Shown piece by piece: positions 8,894 through 18,600 of a stretch of 64,000 bases of DNA. A program made the position numbers and the translations under genes. The number at the start of each line of letters is the position of its first letter. Position 1 is the stretch's first letter. The DNA is from [Muricauda] lutisoli (nom. illeg.). GTDB lineage: Bacteria; Bacteroidota; Bacteroidia; Flavobacteriales; Flavobacteriaceae. The DNA lies in contig NZ_JAFLND010000003.1 in the NCBI RefSeq assembly GCF_017313105.1, forward strand, positions 498,879 through 562,878, in the 5' to 3' direction. The notes below the pieces were generated by a model. It was not told where the DNA came from and did no database searches. It was given only the letters and a program-made list of their open reading frames with translations.

Positions 8894-10159
8894 ATGGATT
8901 ATTCGGATTTAACTACTTTGGGTATTACGTTCGGCTTAGGTCTAATCGTAGGGCTTCAGCGGCAACATACTGGTCAAAAAATGGCTGGGATACGTACGTT
9001 TACCCTTATAGGTGTTTTGGGTACCGTAACTGGCTTTATGACCCGTGATTTCGAAAACCCTTTTATCCTCCCCGCTTTTGGTATTGCATTGGCAGCCCTG
9101 CTTATTACGGCCAATATTCTTAAACTCAAAAAATCTGATGAAACTGATGTTGGACAGACCACTGAGGTCGCGGCTTTGCTTATGTTCGCTCTTGGAGCCT
9201 ATCTTGTATTGGGCAATCAGGTAATAGCTATAATTGTTGGTGGTGCAATGGCTATACTACTTTATGTTAAAGATAAAATGCACGGATTTATTGATAAGCT
9301 TAAGGATAAGGACATTTCTGCCATTATGACCTTTGTCGGTATTTCGTTAATAGTGCTTCCTATTTTGCCCAACAAGACTTATGGTCCTCTTGATGTACTT
9401 AATCCAAACAACATCTGGTTGATGGTCGTGCTAATTGTCGGGATTAGTGTGACGGGATATTTCATTTACAAGTTGGTGGGCAAGAAAACTGGTATTATTT
9501 CCAATGGAATTTTAGGAGGTTTGATCAGCAGTACAGCTACCACCATTAGTTATGCAAGAAGGACCTCCAAGGTTAAATCTGTTAATACCATCGCGGCATT
9601 TATCATAACTGTTGCTTCTGCTGTTTCCTTTGTAAGGGTACTTATAGAGGTAGGCGTGGTAATACCCGACAATTTACCTCAGATCATTTTACCTATGATC
9701 CTTGAGTTTTTGATATTGTCGATTGTTAGCATCTTTTTATTCTACCTTATAAACAAGGAAGAAAAAGGTGATGAAATGCCAGAGCCTAAAAACCCTGCCC
9801 AATTCAAAAGCGCATTGATCTTTGGACTGCTATACGGATTCATCTTATTGGCAGTGGCCTTTTCCAAAGAAGAGTTCGGCAACGACGCCCTCTATGCAGT
9901 AGCGATCATCAGTGGTCTTGCCGATGTTGATGCCATTACCCTTTCCCTATCCCAGTTGATTAAGGGAGGAAGCTTGGATGCATCTTTTGGATGGAAACTT
10001 ATTCTTATGGCCTCTCTATCCAATTTATTGTTCAAGGGGATTATGGCAGCGATCTTAGGCACAAAAGGATTGGCCAAACTAATTGCTGTTTGTTTTGGAA
10101 TCTCTATTTGCTCTGGATTGCTCATTATATGGTTGTGGCCAGAAAGTTGGCATTTTTAA
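8894..10159 (+). CDS. MgtC/SapB N-terminal plus DUF4010 membrane protein
   Basis: A 421-residue polytopic membrane protein. The first ~140 residues match the MgtC/SapB pattern (ITFGLGLIVGLQRQ, then MAGIRTFTLIGVLGTVTG). The remainder is the DUF4010 region with further hydrophobic segments and the conserved SGLADVDAITLSLSQL near residue 340. MgtC-like proteins are linked to Mg2+ limitation and membrane-potential effects, but the role of the DUF4010 branch is unknown. The gene stands alone, converging on the tonB-family gene with only 11 bases between the stops. Confidence 0.85.
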   Translation: MDYSDLTTLGITFGLGLIVGLQRQHTGQKMAGIRTFTLIGVLGTVTGFMTRDFENPFILPAFGIALAALLITANILKLKKSDETDVGQTTEVAALLMFALGAYLVLGNQVIAIIVGGAMAILLYVKDKMHGFIDKLKDKDISAIMTFVGISLIVLPILPNKTYGPLDVLNPNNIWLMVVLIVGISVTGYFIYKLVGKKTGIISNGILGGLISSTATTISYARRTSKVKSVNTIAAFIITVASAVSFVRVLIEVGVVIPDNLPQIILPMILEFLILSIVSIFLFYLINKEEKGDEMPEPKNPAQFKSALIFGLLYGFILLAVAFSKEEFGNDALYAVAIISGLADVDAITLSLSQLIKGGSLDASFGWKLILMASLSNLLFKGIMAAILGTKGLAKLIAVCFGISICSGLLIIWLWPESWHF

Positions 10160-10170
10160 ACTGGCCATAA

Positions 10171-10884
10171 TTAGTTTAATTTGAATGTGATAGGGATGGA
10201 ATATGAAACTTTTACAGGCATGCCTCTCTGTTGACCTGGTTTCATGTTTGGTAATTTTGAAATAATTCGGGCAGCTTCCTCTTCCAAAGATTTATGAGGT
10301 CCTCGAAGTCGAACATTATCAATATTTCCATCTTTTTCAATTGTAAACATGATACTTACTCGGCCTTGTAATCCCATTTCTTTAGCAGGATCTGGATAAC
10401 GGAAGTTTTTCCTGATATGTTTTTGAATCATTTTTTGAAAACAATCTCTTTTGTCTTCTTCTGTTTTCTCTTTTTCGCATCCAGGAAATATAGGGGCATT
10501 CTCCACCAATACAATGGGAATCTCTTCCGTAATTTCCTCTTCGGCAACCTCAATACTTTCTATGGGTGCAACCTCGGTGCTCTGGTCCGGTTCAGACGCT
10601 TCTATTACTGTTTCTTCTATATCCTTTTCGTCCTCCACAACATCAATTATAGGTGGAGTCTGAATTTTTGGTTTGGGCAACTCTAACTTTTGAAATGTAA
10701 TTGGAGGCTCATCTTCAATCAGAAGGTCAGGGTTAACTTGACTTGTCTCCCAATCCGATGTTGGGTAGTAACTTTTCCATTCCAACGCCATATAGGCCAT
10801 AAGTAAAACCAAGGTCATTCCCACAAAAAAGTAGAGTAGACTATTTCGGTTTACATCCAGTTGAGGATTCTTTTTTGGTTCCAT
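10171..10884 (-). CDS. TonB-family energy transducer
   Basis: The protein is 237 residues from MEPKKNPQLD; an ATG nine bases further upstream is also possible. A single transmembrane segment lies at about residues 16-36. A Pro/Glu-rich periplasmic linker follows (IEDEPPITFQKLELPKPK). The C-terminal TonB fold is at about 150-237 (QGRVSIMFTIEKDGNIDNV, then SKLPNMKPGQQRG). A two-cysteine stretch, FPGCEKEKTEEDKRDCF, precedes the fold, as in many Bacteroidota TonB proteins. It should couple the proton motive force to outer-membrane receptors with ExbB/ExbD encoded elsewhere. Which receptor it serves cannot be told. Confidence 0.88.
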   Translation of the reverse strand: MEPKKNPQLDVNRNSLLYFFVGMTLVLLMAYMALEWKSYYPTSDWETSQVNPDLLIEDEPPITFQKLELPKPKIQTPPIIDVVEDEKDIEETVIEASEPDQSTEVAPIESIEVAEEEITEEIPIVLVENAPIFPGCEKEKTEEDKRDCFQKMIQKHIRKNFRYPDPAKEMGLQGRVSIMFTIEKDGNIDNVRLRGPHKSLEEEAARIISKLPNMKPGQQRGMPVKVSYSIPITFKLN

Positions 10885-11094
10885 AATTTTCAAGTTTTTT
10901 CACCTTTGTAAGGGTGCAGTTAATAGCAGTGGGCTTATCCCGACTCTAAACTACCTTGAAAAAGTTCCGAAGTAAACCGCCAATGAGTAAAAAGCCGGTT
11001 TGAGTGAGGGAAATGGAAATCCAGGGTTCAATTACTGAACCAAAAAACCAAAGTGTTTGAAAATTGAAGATAAAATACGGGTTCTTGACCGAGA

Positions 11095-11712
11095 TTATTC
11101 GAACAAACCGTGAATTTCTCCATCAATGCGGTTGATCACTTCGCCCAAATCTTCTGGGTTGTCCACAAAATCAAGATTGTCCACATCAAAAATGAGCAGT
11201 TTACCCTTTTCATAAGTGTTCACCCAGGCTTCATAGCGTTCGTTCAAGCGGCTTAGGTAATCAATGGAAATGGAGTTTTCATAATCGCGACCACGCTTAT
11301 GTATTTGCTTTACCAGGTTTGGAATGGTACTCCGTAAATAAATCAATAGGTCCGGTGGTTGCACTAAACTCTCCATCAACTCAAAAAGACCTTTGTAATT
11401 TTCAAAATCACGATTGGTCATTAAGCCCATAGCGTGCAGGTTGGGAGCAAAAATATGAGCGTCCTCGTAAATGGTTCTGTCCTGGATCACATTTTTGCCA
11501 CTTTCCCTGATCTTTAAAATTTGCCGATACCTGCTGTTCAAAAAATAGATTTGGAGGTTAAAACTCCAACGCTCCATTTGTGTATAAAAATCATCCAGAT
11601 AGGGATTGTCCACCACATCTTCAAAATGGGCCTCCCACCTGTAATGTTTTGCAAGTAAATTGGTCAACGTCGTCTTTCCGGCCCCAATGTTGCCTGCCAC
11701 AGCAATATGCAT
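11095..11712 (-). CDS. deoxynucleoside kinase
   Basis: This enzyme phosphorylates deoxyribonucleosides with ATP in the nucleotide salvage pathway. The 205-residue protein has the P-loop GNIGAGKTT at residues 7-15, the DRT motif in VIQDRTIYEDA (the substrate and Mg-binding DR[ST] signature), and a lid region KRGRDYENSISIDYL. The length and text match the deoxyadenosine/deoxyguanosine kinase group found in Bacteroidota. Exact base preference cannot be read from the sequence. It is transcribed divergently from metK across a 317-base region that holds the metK promoter and riboswitch. Confidence 0.9.
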   Translation of the reverse strand: MHIAVAGNIGAGKTTLTNLLAKHYRWEAHFEDVVDNPYLDDFYTQMERWSFNLQIYFLNSRYRQILKIRESGKNVIQDRTIYEDAHIFAPNLHAMGLMTNRDFENYKGLFELMESLVQPPDLLIYLRSTIPNLVKQIHKRGRDYENSISIDYLSRLNERYEAWVNTYEKGKLLIFDVDNLDFVDNPEDLGEVINRIDGEIHGLFE

Positions 11713-11858
11713 AAGATGTGATTGTTTTTAAGTGTTTGTACCAGGGAAATCTAATCGTCGCAATATACAAAGTATATCCACTTATTGAAAAAAAACCGGC
11801 TCAAAAGACCTATCCAATAATAGCTTGGAACAAAGTTTTATAATATGTTGCAAATATG

Positions 11859-11866
11859 TACTTTTG
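11859..11866 (+). promoter_or_regulatory. predicted -7 element of metK
   Basis: TACTTTTG matches TAnnTTTG and lies 10 bases before the SAM-II P1 stem, so the transcript would begin at the riboswitch and carry a ~155-base leader. Confidence 0.6.
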
Positions 11867-11876
11867 CGCTTCAAAA

Positions 11877-11943
11877 CGAGGAAAGATTTGACTGATTGCA
11901 ACCTCGGTTACCTTAAAAAGGTATACGAAAAATGCTAAAGCAG
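11877..11943 (+). ncRNA. SAM-II riboswitch upstream of metK
   Basis: P1 is CGAGG (11877-11881) with CCTCG (11902-11906). The loop between them contains GATTTGACTGATTGCAA, the SAM-II core that forms the pseudoknot with the 3' strand AAATGCTAAAGCAG (11930-11943). I compared it with the known SAM-II text GAUUUAACCGUAUUGCAAGC followed by AAAUGUAGCUAAAAAG. An extra hairpin GTTACCTT / AAGGTATAC (11907-11926) is inserted between P1 and the 3' strand. The 3' strand GCTAA can alternatively pair with TTAGC at 11992-11996, which could be the expression platform. No T-run follows, so control is probably translational. Confidence 0.8.
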
Positions 11944-12029
11944 TTCTTGTCAGCTACCGCCGGCATCTCTTCACCAAGGGTTTGGAACTTCTTAGCGCAT
12001 TTGTCAAATCTTCATTTTAAAAAAGAGAA

Positions 12030-13283
12030 ATGGCGTATTTGTTTACATCAGAATCCGTTAGTGAGGGACATCCAGATAAGATTGCGGATCAAATCAGTGA
12101 TGCTTTGTTGGATAATTTTTTGGCCTTTGACCCTGAAAGCAAAGTAGCCTGCGAAACTATGGTGACCACGGGTCAGGTAGTGTTGGCGGGAGAGGTGAAA
12201 AGCCATACTTATGTGGATTTACAAAGCATTGCAAGGGAAGTCATCAACAAAATCGGATATACCAAAGGGGAATATAAGTTTAGCGGTGATTCCTGTGGAG
12301 TGATCTCTTTGATCCATGAACAATCACAGGATATTAACCAAGGGGTCGATCGCGGTACCAAAGAAGAACAAGGTGCGGGCGACCAAGGAATGATGTTTGG
12401 CTATGCAACCACGGAGACGGAGAACTATATGCCCTTGGCATTGGATATCTCACACAAGATTTTGGAAGTACTGGCCGATTTGAGAAGAGAGGGGACCCGA
12501 ATTCCATATTTGCGTCCCGATGCAAAGGCCCAGGTAACTATTGAATATTCCGATGATAATGTCCCACAACGCATTGATACCATTGTTGTTTCTACTCAGC
12601 ACGACGAATTTGATGCTGATGAGGCGATGTTGACCAAGATCAAGGACGATGTCATCAATATTTTGATTCCAGAAGTAAAAAAGTTGCTGCCGGAGAGCAT
12701 TCAAAAACTCTTCACGGACAATATAAAATATCACATTAACCCAACTGGAAAATTCGTGATTGGCGGACCACATGGGGATGCAGGACTGACAGGAAGAAAG
12801 ATAGTGGTGGATACCTACGGAGGTAAAGGCGCTCACGGAGGAGGTGCTTTTAGCGGTAAAGACCCCAGCAAGGTAGATCGAAGTGCTGCTTATGCAGCGA
12901 GGCACATGGCCAAGAATTTGGTGGCTGCAGGAGTTGCGGGCGAGATTCTGGTACAGGTAAGCTACGCCATTGGAGTAGTGGAACCCACATCCATTTTTGT
13001 GGACACCTATAAATCTTCCAATGTGAACATGACAGATGGCGAGATTGCACAAAAAGCGTCCGAACTCTTCGATATGCGACCATTTGCCATTGAGGAACGT
13101 CTGAAGCTGCGAAACCCTATTTATTTGGAAACTGCCGCCTATGGTCATTTGGGCAAAGAGCCCAGAACCGTGACCAAGGTTTTTGAATCTCCCTATAATG
13201 GAAGAATCGAAAAAGAAGTGGAACTGTTTACCTGGGAGAAACTGGATATGGTTGATCAAGTTAAAGAAGCTTTCGGCCTCTGA
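12030..13283 (+). CDS. metK: S-adenosylmethionine synthetase
   Basis: MetK makes SAM from methionine and ATP. The 417-residue protein starts [21 protein letters not shown]. It carries the methionine/ATP-binding hexapeptide GAGDQG (near residue 118) and the phosphate-binding [19 protein letters not shown], both diagnostic. Its length is slightly above the ~385-400 typical of other phyla. It is preceded by a SAM-II riboswitch and followed by a strong terminator, so it is a single-gene unit under product feedback. Genes for methionine synthesis follow from 15.6 kb under SAM-I riboswitches. Confidence 0.97.
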   Translation: MAYLFTSESVSEGHPDKIADQISDALLDNFLAFDPESKVACETMVTTGQVVLAGEVKSHTYVDLQSIAREVINKIGYTKGEYKFSGDSCGVISLIHEQSQDINQGVDRGTKEEQGAGDQGMMFGYATTETENYMPLALDISHKILEVLADLRREGTRIPYLRPDAKAQVTIEYSDDNVPQRIDTIVVSTQHDEFDADEAMLTKIKDDVINILIPEVKKLLPESIQKLFTDNIKYHINPTGKFVIGGPHGDAGLTGRKIVVDTYGGKGAHGGGAFSGKDPSKVDRSAAYAARHMAKNLVAAGVAGEILVQVSYAIGVVEPTSIFVDTYKSSNVNMTDGEIAQKASELFDMRPFAIEERLKLRNPIYLETAAYGHLGKEPRTVTKVFESPYNGRIEKEVELFTWEKLDMVDQVKEAFGL

Positions 13284-13305
13284 CACAACCACATAAATGA
13301 AATAT

Positions 13306-13332
13306 AAAAGGAGCTTTTTCGCTCCTTTTTTT
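13306..13332 (+). terminator. Rho-independent terminator after metK
   Basis: Perfect hairpin AAAAGGAGC / GCTCCTTTT ending in a T-run, 23 bases after the metK stop. Confidence 0.9.
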
Positions 13333-13386
13333 ATTGGTATACTATCATGAACTTTAGTAGCTTTAGCGTATCAAAAAAGAGTAAAA

Positions 13387-15321
13387 ATGAGAAGTTCAGT
13401 TAGAGTCCTGTTGTTGAGTATTTTAATGTTGACGGTAACCGTCAGCTGTAAAAAAACCGTCAAGACCGAAGTAAAGGAAGTCGATACCTATGTGGCCGAC
13501 AACTACACCAAAAAAGAGGTGGACATTGAAATGCGTGATGGAATAAAACTGCACACTACTATTTATTCGCCCAAAGACACTTCCAAGGAGTATCCGATCA
13601 TTATGCAGCGCACTCCCTACAGTTCCAGACCTTATGGAGAAGGGAATTTTAGGACCAAAATAGGTCCGAACGAACATTTGATGAAGGAGGGAAACATCAT
13701 TGTGTACCAAGATGTTCGTGGGAGATGGCTCAGCGAAGGCCATTACGTAAATATGAGGGCCTACATTCCCAATAAAACCTCGGATGAACAAGTAGATGAA
13801 AGTTCGGACACCTACGATACCATTGAATGGTTGGTAAACAATGTGGAAAACAATAATGGAAACGTTGGAATATGGGGTATTTCCTATCCCGGGCATTATG
13901 CCACCTATGCTACCGTAGATGCACACCCAGCATTAAAAGCAGCTTCACCGCAGGCTTGTATCGGAGATTTCTTTTTTGATGATTTTCACCATAACGGGGC
14001 GTATTTGTTGAGTTATTTCAGGGCAACATCCCTTTTTGGAACACCGCGTCCCAATGGCGATGCACCGATTGATACAGCTTGGTATACTTTACCCAATTTG
14101 CCAACGGAAGACCAGTACCAATTCTTTTTGGATGCTGGCCCATTGGAAAATTTAGATCACTTTTTTGAATACGAAACCGCCGATACCCCGACCATGCGTC
14201 CGGAGGGAGTGACCGATGATTACTTTTGGAACGAGCTCAAAGAACACCCGAACTATGATGCCATGTGGCAGAGTAGAGGGCTCATTCAACATTTAAAAAA
14301 TGTGAAGAGCAGTGTGGCGACTATGATCGTAGGCGGGTGGTTTGATGCCGAGGACCTATACGGGCCGCTGGAAACCTATAAAAACATTGAAAAATACAAT
14401 GAAGGCAACTACAATACCATGGTATTTGGACCTTGGGACCATGGCGGTTGGGCACGGGACAAAGAACGTAATGTAGTGGGCAACTACTATTTCGGGGATT
14501 CCATTTCGTTGTTCTACCAGAAGGATATTGAGACCAAGTTCTTCAACCATTTCCTAAAAGAAGAGGGTGATATGGATTCTGGGTTGCCCGAAGCCTATGT
14601 GTTTGATACGGGTAAAAAAGAATGGAAAAAATATGATGTTTGGCCTCCAGAAAATGCAGTGAAGAAGACGATGTACCTGTCCGATGACCAAGAACTCACT
14701 TCTGAACCTAAAGCAATTACCGGAATTCAGTTTGTTAGTAACGTAAAAAAACCCGTTCCATATTCCGAAGATGTGAAGACCGTTTTCACTCCAAGAAAAT
14801 ACATGACGGATGATCAACGTTTTGCGGCACGTCGTTCCGATGTACTCGTTTTTGAGACCGAGGCGATGGATGAAGATTTGACCTTGGCAGGAGATATTAT
14901 GGCCAAATTAAAAGTGGCCACTACAGGTACAGCTGCCGATTGGATCGTAAAAGTAATAGATGTACACCCAGCTGATGCCGAGACCAACGAGGAAATGCAA
15001 GACCACCTTAAAATGAGCAACTATCATTTAATGGTGCGTAGTGAAGTACTTCGTGGTCGATTCAGAAATAGCTTTTCCGATCCTGAACCATTTACACCCA
15101 ACCAAAAGACCGATGTGGACATCAAGCTTCAGGATGTGTTCCATACCATTAAAAAAGGGCACAAATTACAGATTCAGGTCCAGAGTACATGGTTCCCACT
15201 TATCGATTTGAACCCACAAACGTATGTGGACAACATCTTTAAGGCGGACGAGTCGGATTTCAAAACACAGACACATACCGTTTTTACCGACTCCAACATT
15301 GAGTTTACGGTATTGAAATAA
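13387..15321 (+). CDS. CocE/NonD-family (S15-like) hydrolase, lipoprotein
   Basis: The 644-residue protein begins with a lipoprotein signal (LLLSILMLTVTVSC, lipobox Cys21), so it is probably anchored in the outer or inner membrane. The alpha/beta-hydrolase nucleophile elbow is GISYPG with Ser166. A C-terminal jelly-roll region typical of PepX/CocE enzymes includes FRNSFSDPEPF and GHKLQIQVQSTWFPL. The family includes Xaa-Pro dipeptidyl-peptidases, cocaine esterase and glutaryl-7-ACA acylases, so the substrate (peptide or ester) is not determined. It lies alone between the metK terminator and the next SAM riboswitch. Confidence 0.88.
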   Translation: MRSSVRVLLLSILMLTVTVSCKKTVKTEVKEVDTYVADNYTKKEVDIEMRDGIKLHTTIYSPKDTSKEYPIIMQRTPYSSRPYGEGNFRTKIGPNEHLMKEGNIIVYQDVRGRWLSEGHYVNMRAYIPNKTSDEQVDESSDTYDTIEWLVNNVENNNGNVGIWGISYPGHYATYATVDAHPALKAASPQACIGDFFFDDFHHNGAYLLSYFRATSLFGTPRPNGDAPIDTAWYTLPNLPTEDQYQFFLDAGPLENLDHFFEYETADTPTMRPEGVTDDYFWNELKEHPNYDAMWQSRGLIQHLKNVKSSVATMIVGGWFDAEDLYGPLETYKNIEKYNEGNYNTMVFGPWDHGGWARDKERNVVGNYYFGDSISLFYQKDIETKFFNHFLKEEGDMDSGLPEAYVFDTGKKEWKKYDVWPPENAVKKTMYLSDDQELTSEPKAITGIQFVSNVKKPVPYSEDVKTVFTPRKYMTDDQRFAARRSDVLVFETEAMDEDLTLAGDIMAKLKVATTGTAADWIVKVIDVHPADAETNEEMQDHLKMSNYHLMVRSEVLRGRFRNSFSDPEPFTPNQKTDVDIKLQDVFHTIKKGHKLQIQVQSTWFPLIDLNPQTYVDNIFKADESDFKTQTHTVFTDSNIEFTVLK

Positions 15322-15397
15322 AAAAATGAGAGTTCGTGGGGGAAACCCGATTGATGAAAATTTTCCAAAAGATTAGGAAAATCAACCTTTCCATCAG

Positions 15398-15405
15398 TAT
15401 ATTTG
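15398..15405 (+). promoter_or_regulatory. predicted -7 element for the met fusion operon
   Basis: TATATTTG matches TAnnTTTG, 29 bases upstream of the riboswitch P1 stem, so the riboswitch would be in the 5' leader. Confidence 0.55.
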
Positions 15406-15433
15406 TCCCACGAAGTTCAAAAATGTATTGTTA

Positions 15434-15569
15434 GTTATCAAGAAAGGTGGAGGGAATAGACCCGATGAAGCCTTAGCAACCCTTGGCGCTTGTCAAGAAG
15501 GTGCTACGTTCTATCCCATTGGGAATAGATAACATCTCAGGTAGTTTCTGCCCTCTTCTTTCTTATAAC
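15434..15569 (+). ncRNA. SAM-I (S-box) riboswitch
   Basis: The S-box core is present: AAGAAAGGTGGAGGGA, then GATGAAGCCTTAGCAACC, then AAGAAGGTGCTACGTTC. P1 pairs GTTAT-AAGAAAG (from 15434) with CTTTCTT-ATAAC (ending 15569). A hairpin TTCTATCCC / GGGAATAGA forms the P4-like arm. The leader continues about 50 bases to the ATG and contains GACCC / GGGTC (15591-15605) near the start codon but no terminator, so regulation may act on translation. It controls the MetX-aspartokinase-homoserine dehydrogenase fusion and metZ. Confidence 0.93.
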
Positions 15570-15618
15570 CTTTACTATTTATTAATTTTTGACCCGCTGT
15601 GGGTCTATAGTTGTTTAT

Positions 15619-18600
15619 ATGGATTTAAGGCATTTGGCCATATCGGATTTTAAAACGTTGAGCGGGTCCGTTCAGGACATAAAATTGTCGTATCAAGTTT
15701 TTGGAAAACCCTTGCACACCGCGCCCATTATTTTGGTGAACCACGCGCTTACGGGTAACTCCAACGTGGCAGGGGAAAATGGATGGTGGTCCGATTTGAT
15801 CGGGGATGGAAAATGCATCGATACCGAGAAGTATACCATTTTATCCTTCAATATTCCAGGGAACGGCTTTGATGGATTTATCATCGAAAACTACAAGGAT
15901 TTTGTTGCAGGGGATATAGCTAGAATATTCCTCTGGGGGTTGAAGCAATTGGAGATCAACAAACTGTTTGCCATTATTGGAGGTTCTTTGGGAGGTGGCA
16001 TTGCTTGGGAAATGACTGCTATCGACCCAAATATTACGGAGCATTTGATACCCGTCGCATCCGATTGGAAATCGACAGATTGGTTGATTGCCAACTGTCA
16101 GATACAAGAACAATTTTTGGTCAATTCCAAACAGCCCGTACACGATGCGCGTATGCATGCAATGCTTTGCTACCGCACGCCAGAATCGTTCAAGGAAAGA
16201 TTTAAAAGAAGTACCAACGAGGAACTCAAGGTTTTTAATGTGGAATCTTGGTTGATGCACCACGGTAAAAAATTGCAGGAGCGTTTTCAGCTTTCGGCGT
16301 ATAAGTTGATGAACCAACTGCTGAAATCCATCGATATAACTAGAAATGGGGAAGAAGCCTTCAAGGCATTGCAGGAAAGTGATACCAAAATTCACATTAT
16401 AGGTGTGAACTCCGATTTGTTTTTTACCGCTGAGGAGAATAAAGAAACCTTTAAAAGATTGGCACAGGCCAACACCAACGTAACCTATGGTGAGGTGCAA
16501 TCTGTGCATGGTCATGATGCCTTTTTGATGGAGTTTGAACAATTGGAAAAATTGTTGGAGACTGTTTTTCATAAGAATACCGAACGAATCAAAATTTTGA
16601 AGTTCGGAGGAAAATCCTTGGCCAACGGAGAAGGTATTGACCATGTATTGAACATCATCAAGAAAAGGTTTAAAGAAGGAGAGCACTTTGCAGTAGTGGT
16701 CTCTGCTCGTGGCAAGGCTACCGACCAGTTGGAGAATTTATTGGAAAAGGCAGCCAAGGGGGCTGACTTCAAAGCTGACTTGAAGAAGTTCGTGGACTAT
16801 CAAAAAAATAATTTTGATGGTTTGAATATTGAGGAAGAACTGGCCGCCATTGAAAAAATATTGAGCGGGGTTTCCTTAACGGGTGATTACAGTCTTAAGA
16901 CCAAGGATGAGGTCTTGTCATTTGGTGAACTATTGTCAGCTAAATATGTAACGGCCGCCCTTAACGCATCAGGATTAAAGGCAAAGCTTTTGGATTCTCG
17001 AAAATTAATCACTACAGATGATAATTTCAGTAATGCGGAAGTGGATCAAGGCACATCCAAGGAAAATGTGCTTCGGTATTTCCATGAACTGGAAAAGGAT
17101 ACCATTCCAATAATTACTGGGTTTATTGGTTCCAACCGGGGAGGGACAACCACTACCTTGGGTAGAAATGGAAGTAACTATTCCGCTGCCTTGTTGGCCA
17201 ACTTTTTGGATGCTGGCGAGTTGATCAATTACACCCATGTAGATGGTATTTTTACCGCCAATCCTGATCTAGTGAAAGATGCCAAGGTAATAGATGTGAT
17301 ATCGTACAGTGAGGCTAACGAGTTGGCCAATTTTGGAGCAAATATTTTGCACGCGAAGACCATAATCCCTTTGATAGAGAAAAATATTCCGCTACGTATT
17401 TGCAACACCTTCAACGATGAAAGTGAAGGAACCTTGATTGGTCCAAAAACCAACAATGGTGGAATAAAGTCGTTATCGGTACTGGATAATATGGCCCTGA
17501 TCAATTTGGAGGGTAGGGGATTGCTAGGTAAAGTTGGTGTGGATATGCGAATTTTTAGAGCCCTTGGTCAAAACGGTATCAGCGTAGGTATTGTTTCTCA
17601 AGGTTCATCCGAGCGAGGTATCGGTTTGGTTGTGGATGAATCTGAAGCGGATAAGGCCAAAAAAGTACTCGATCAAGAATTCGAGACCGATTACTCCTCT
17701 CAAGATATTAACCAAATTACTGTGGTGAAAGATGTTTCGGTCATATCCATTGTGGGAATGGACTTGAGCAGCTTTCACAAACCGTTCAATGCTTTAGCCA
17801 AGAATCAGGTTATTCCATTGCTTTTTAACAACACGGTTACGGGGAAGAACGTGAGTATGGTGGTAAAAAAATCCGATCTGCACAAAGCCATAAATGTGAT
17901 TCATGGGCAAATCTTCGGGATTGCCAAAAAAATCAACTTGGCATTGTTCGGTCACGGTAATGTGGGAGGTACCTTGATCAGTCAGATTTTGGACTCGGAA
18001 AAAAGCATTGAAGAACGAAAAAGTATCGATTTAAAAGTGTTTGCGGTTGCAAACTCAAGAAAAGTACTTCTGGATGCTTCGGGAGTTGGTTCTGATTGGA
18101 AAGAGCGTTTGGAAAAAGAGGGCCAACCCTATCAAATTGAAGATATTACCGCATTTGCCAAACAACACCATCTGGAAAATTTGATTGCGGTGGACAATAC
18201 GGCGAGCAAAACATTTGTAGAACAATACGAAACACTGATCGAGCATGGTTTTGATTTGGTTTCATCAAACAAAATTGCAAATACGTTGAGTTTTGAGAAA
18301 TACAGATCGGTTCGAAAACTTTTGGATAAAAATCAAAAACAATATCTCTACGAAACCAATGTGGGGGCAGGCCTTCCACTTATTGACACTATCAAATTGT
18401 TACATCTTTCGGGGGAGAACATTACCCGAATCAAAGGAGTGTTTTCAGGGTCGCTGAGCTATATTTTCAATACCTTTTCGGAGAAAGAGGTTTCTTTTTC
18501 AGAAATTGTAAAGGAAGCGATGGGAAGGGGCTTTACCGAACCCGACCCAAGAGAAGATCTGTCTGGTAACGATGTAGGGAGGAAGTTGTTGATCTTGGCC

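Noticed and set aside
11932-12147. ORF starting inside the metK leader
   Set aside because: Its ATG is the AATGCTAAAG strand of the SAM-II pseudoknot and most of it overlaps metK in another frame; no coding resemblance.
12450-13292. 280-codon open frame opposite metK
   Set aside because: Antisense to a fully convincing metK; the length reflects codon bias of the sense gene.
15591-15605. GACCC/GGGTC hairpin after the first SAM-I riboswitch as a terminator
   Set aside because: Short stem without a T-run; more likely part of a translational switch or incidental.
15841-16686. 281-codon open frame opposite the MetX-like domain
   Set aside because: Antisense shadow of the fusion gene with no recognisable motif.
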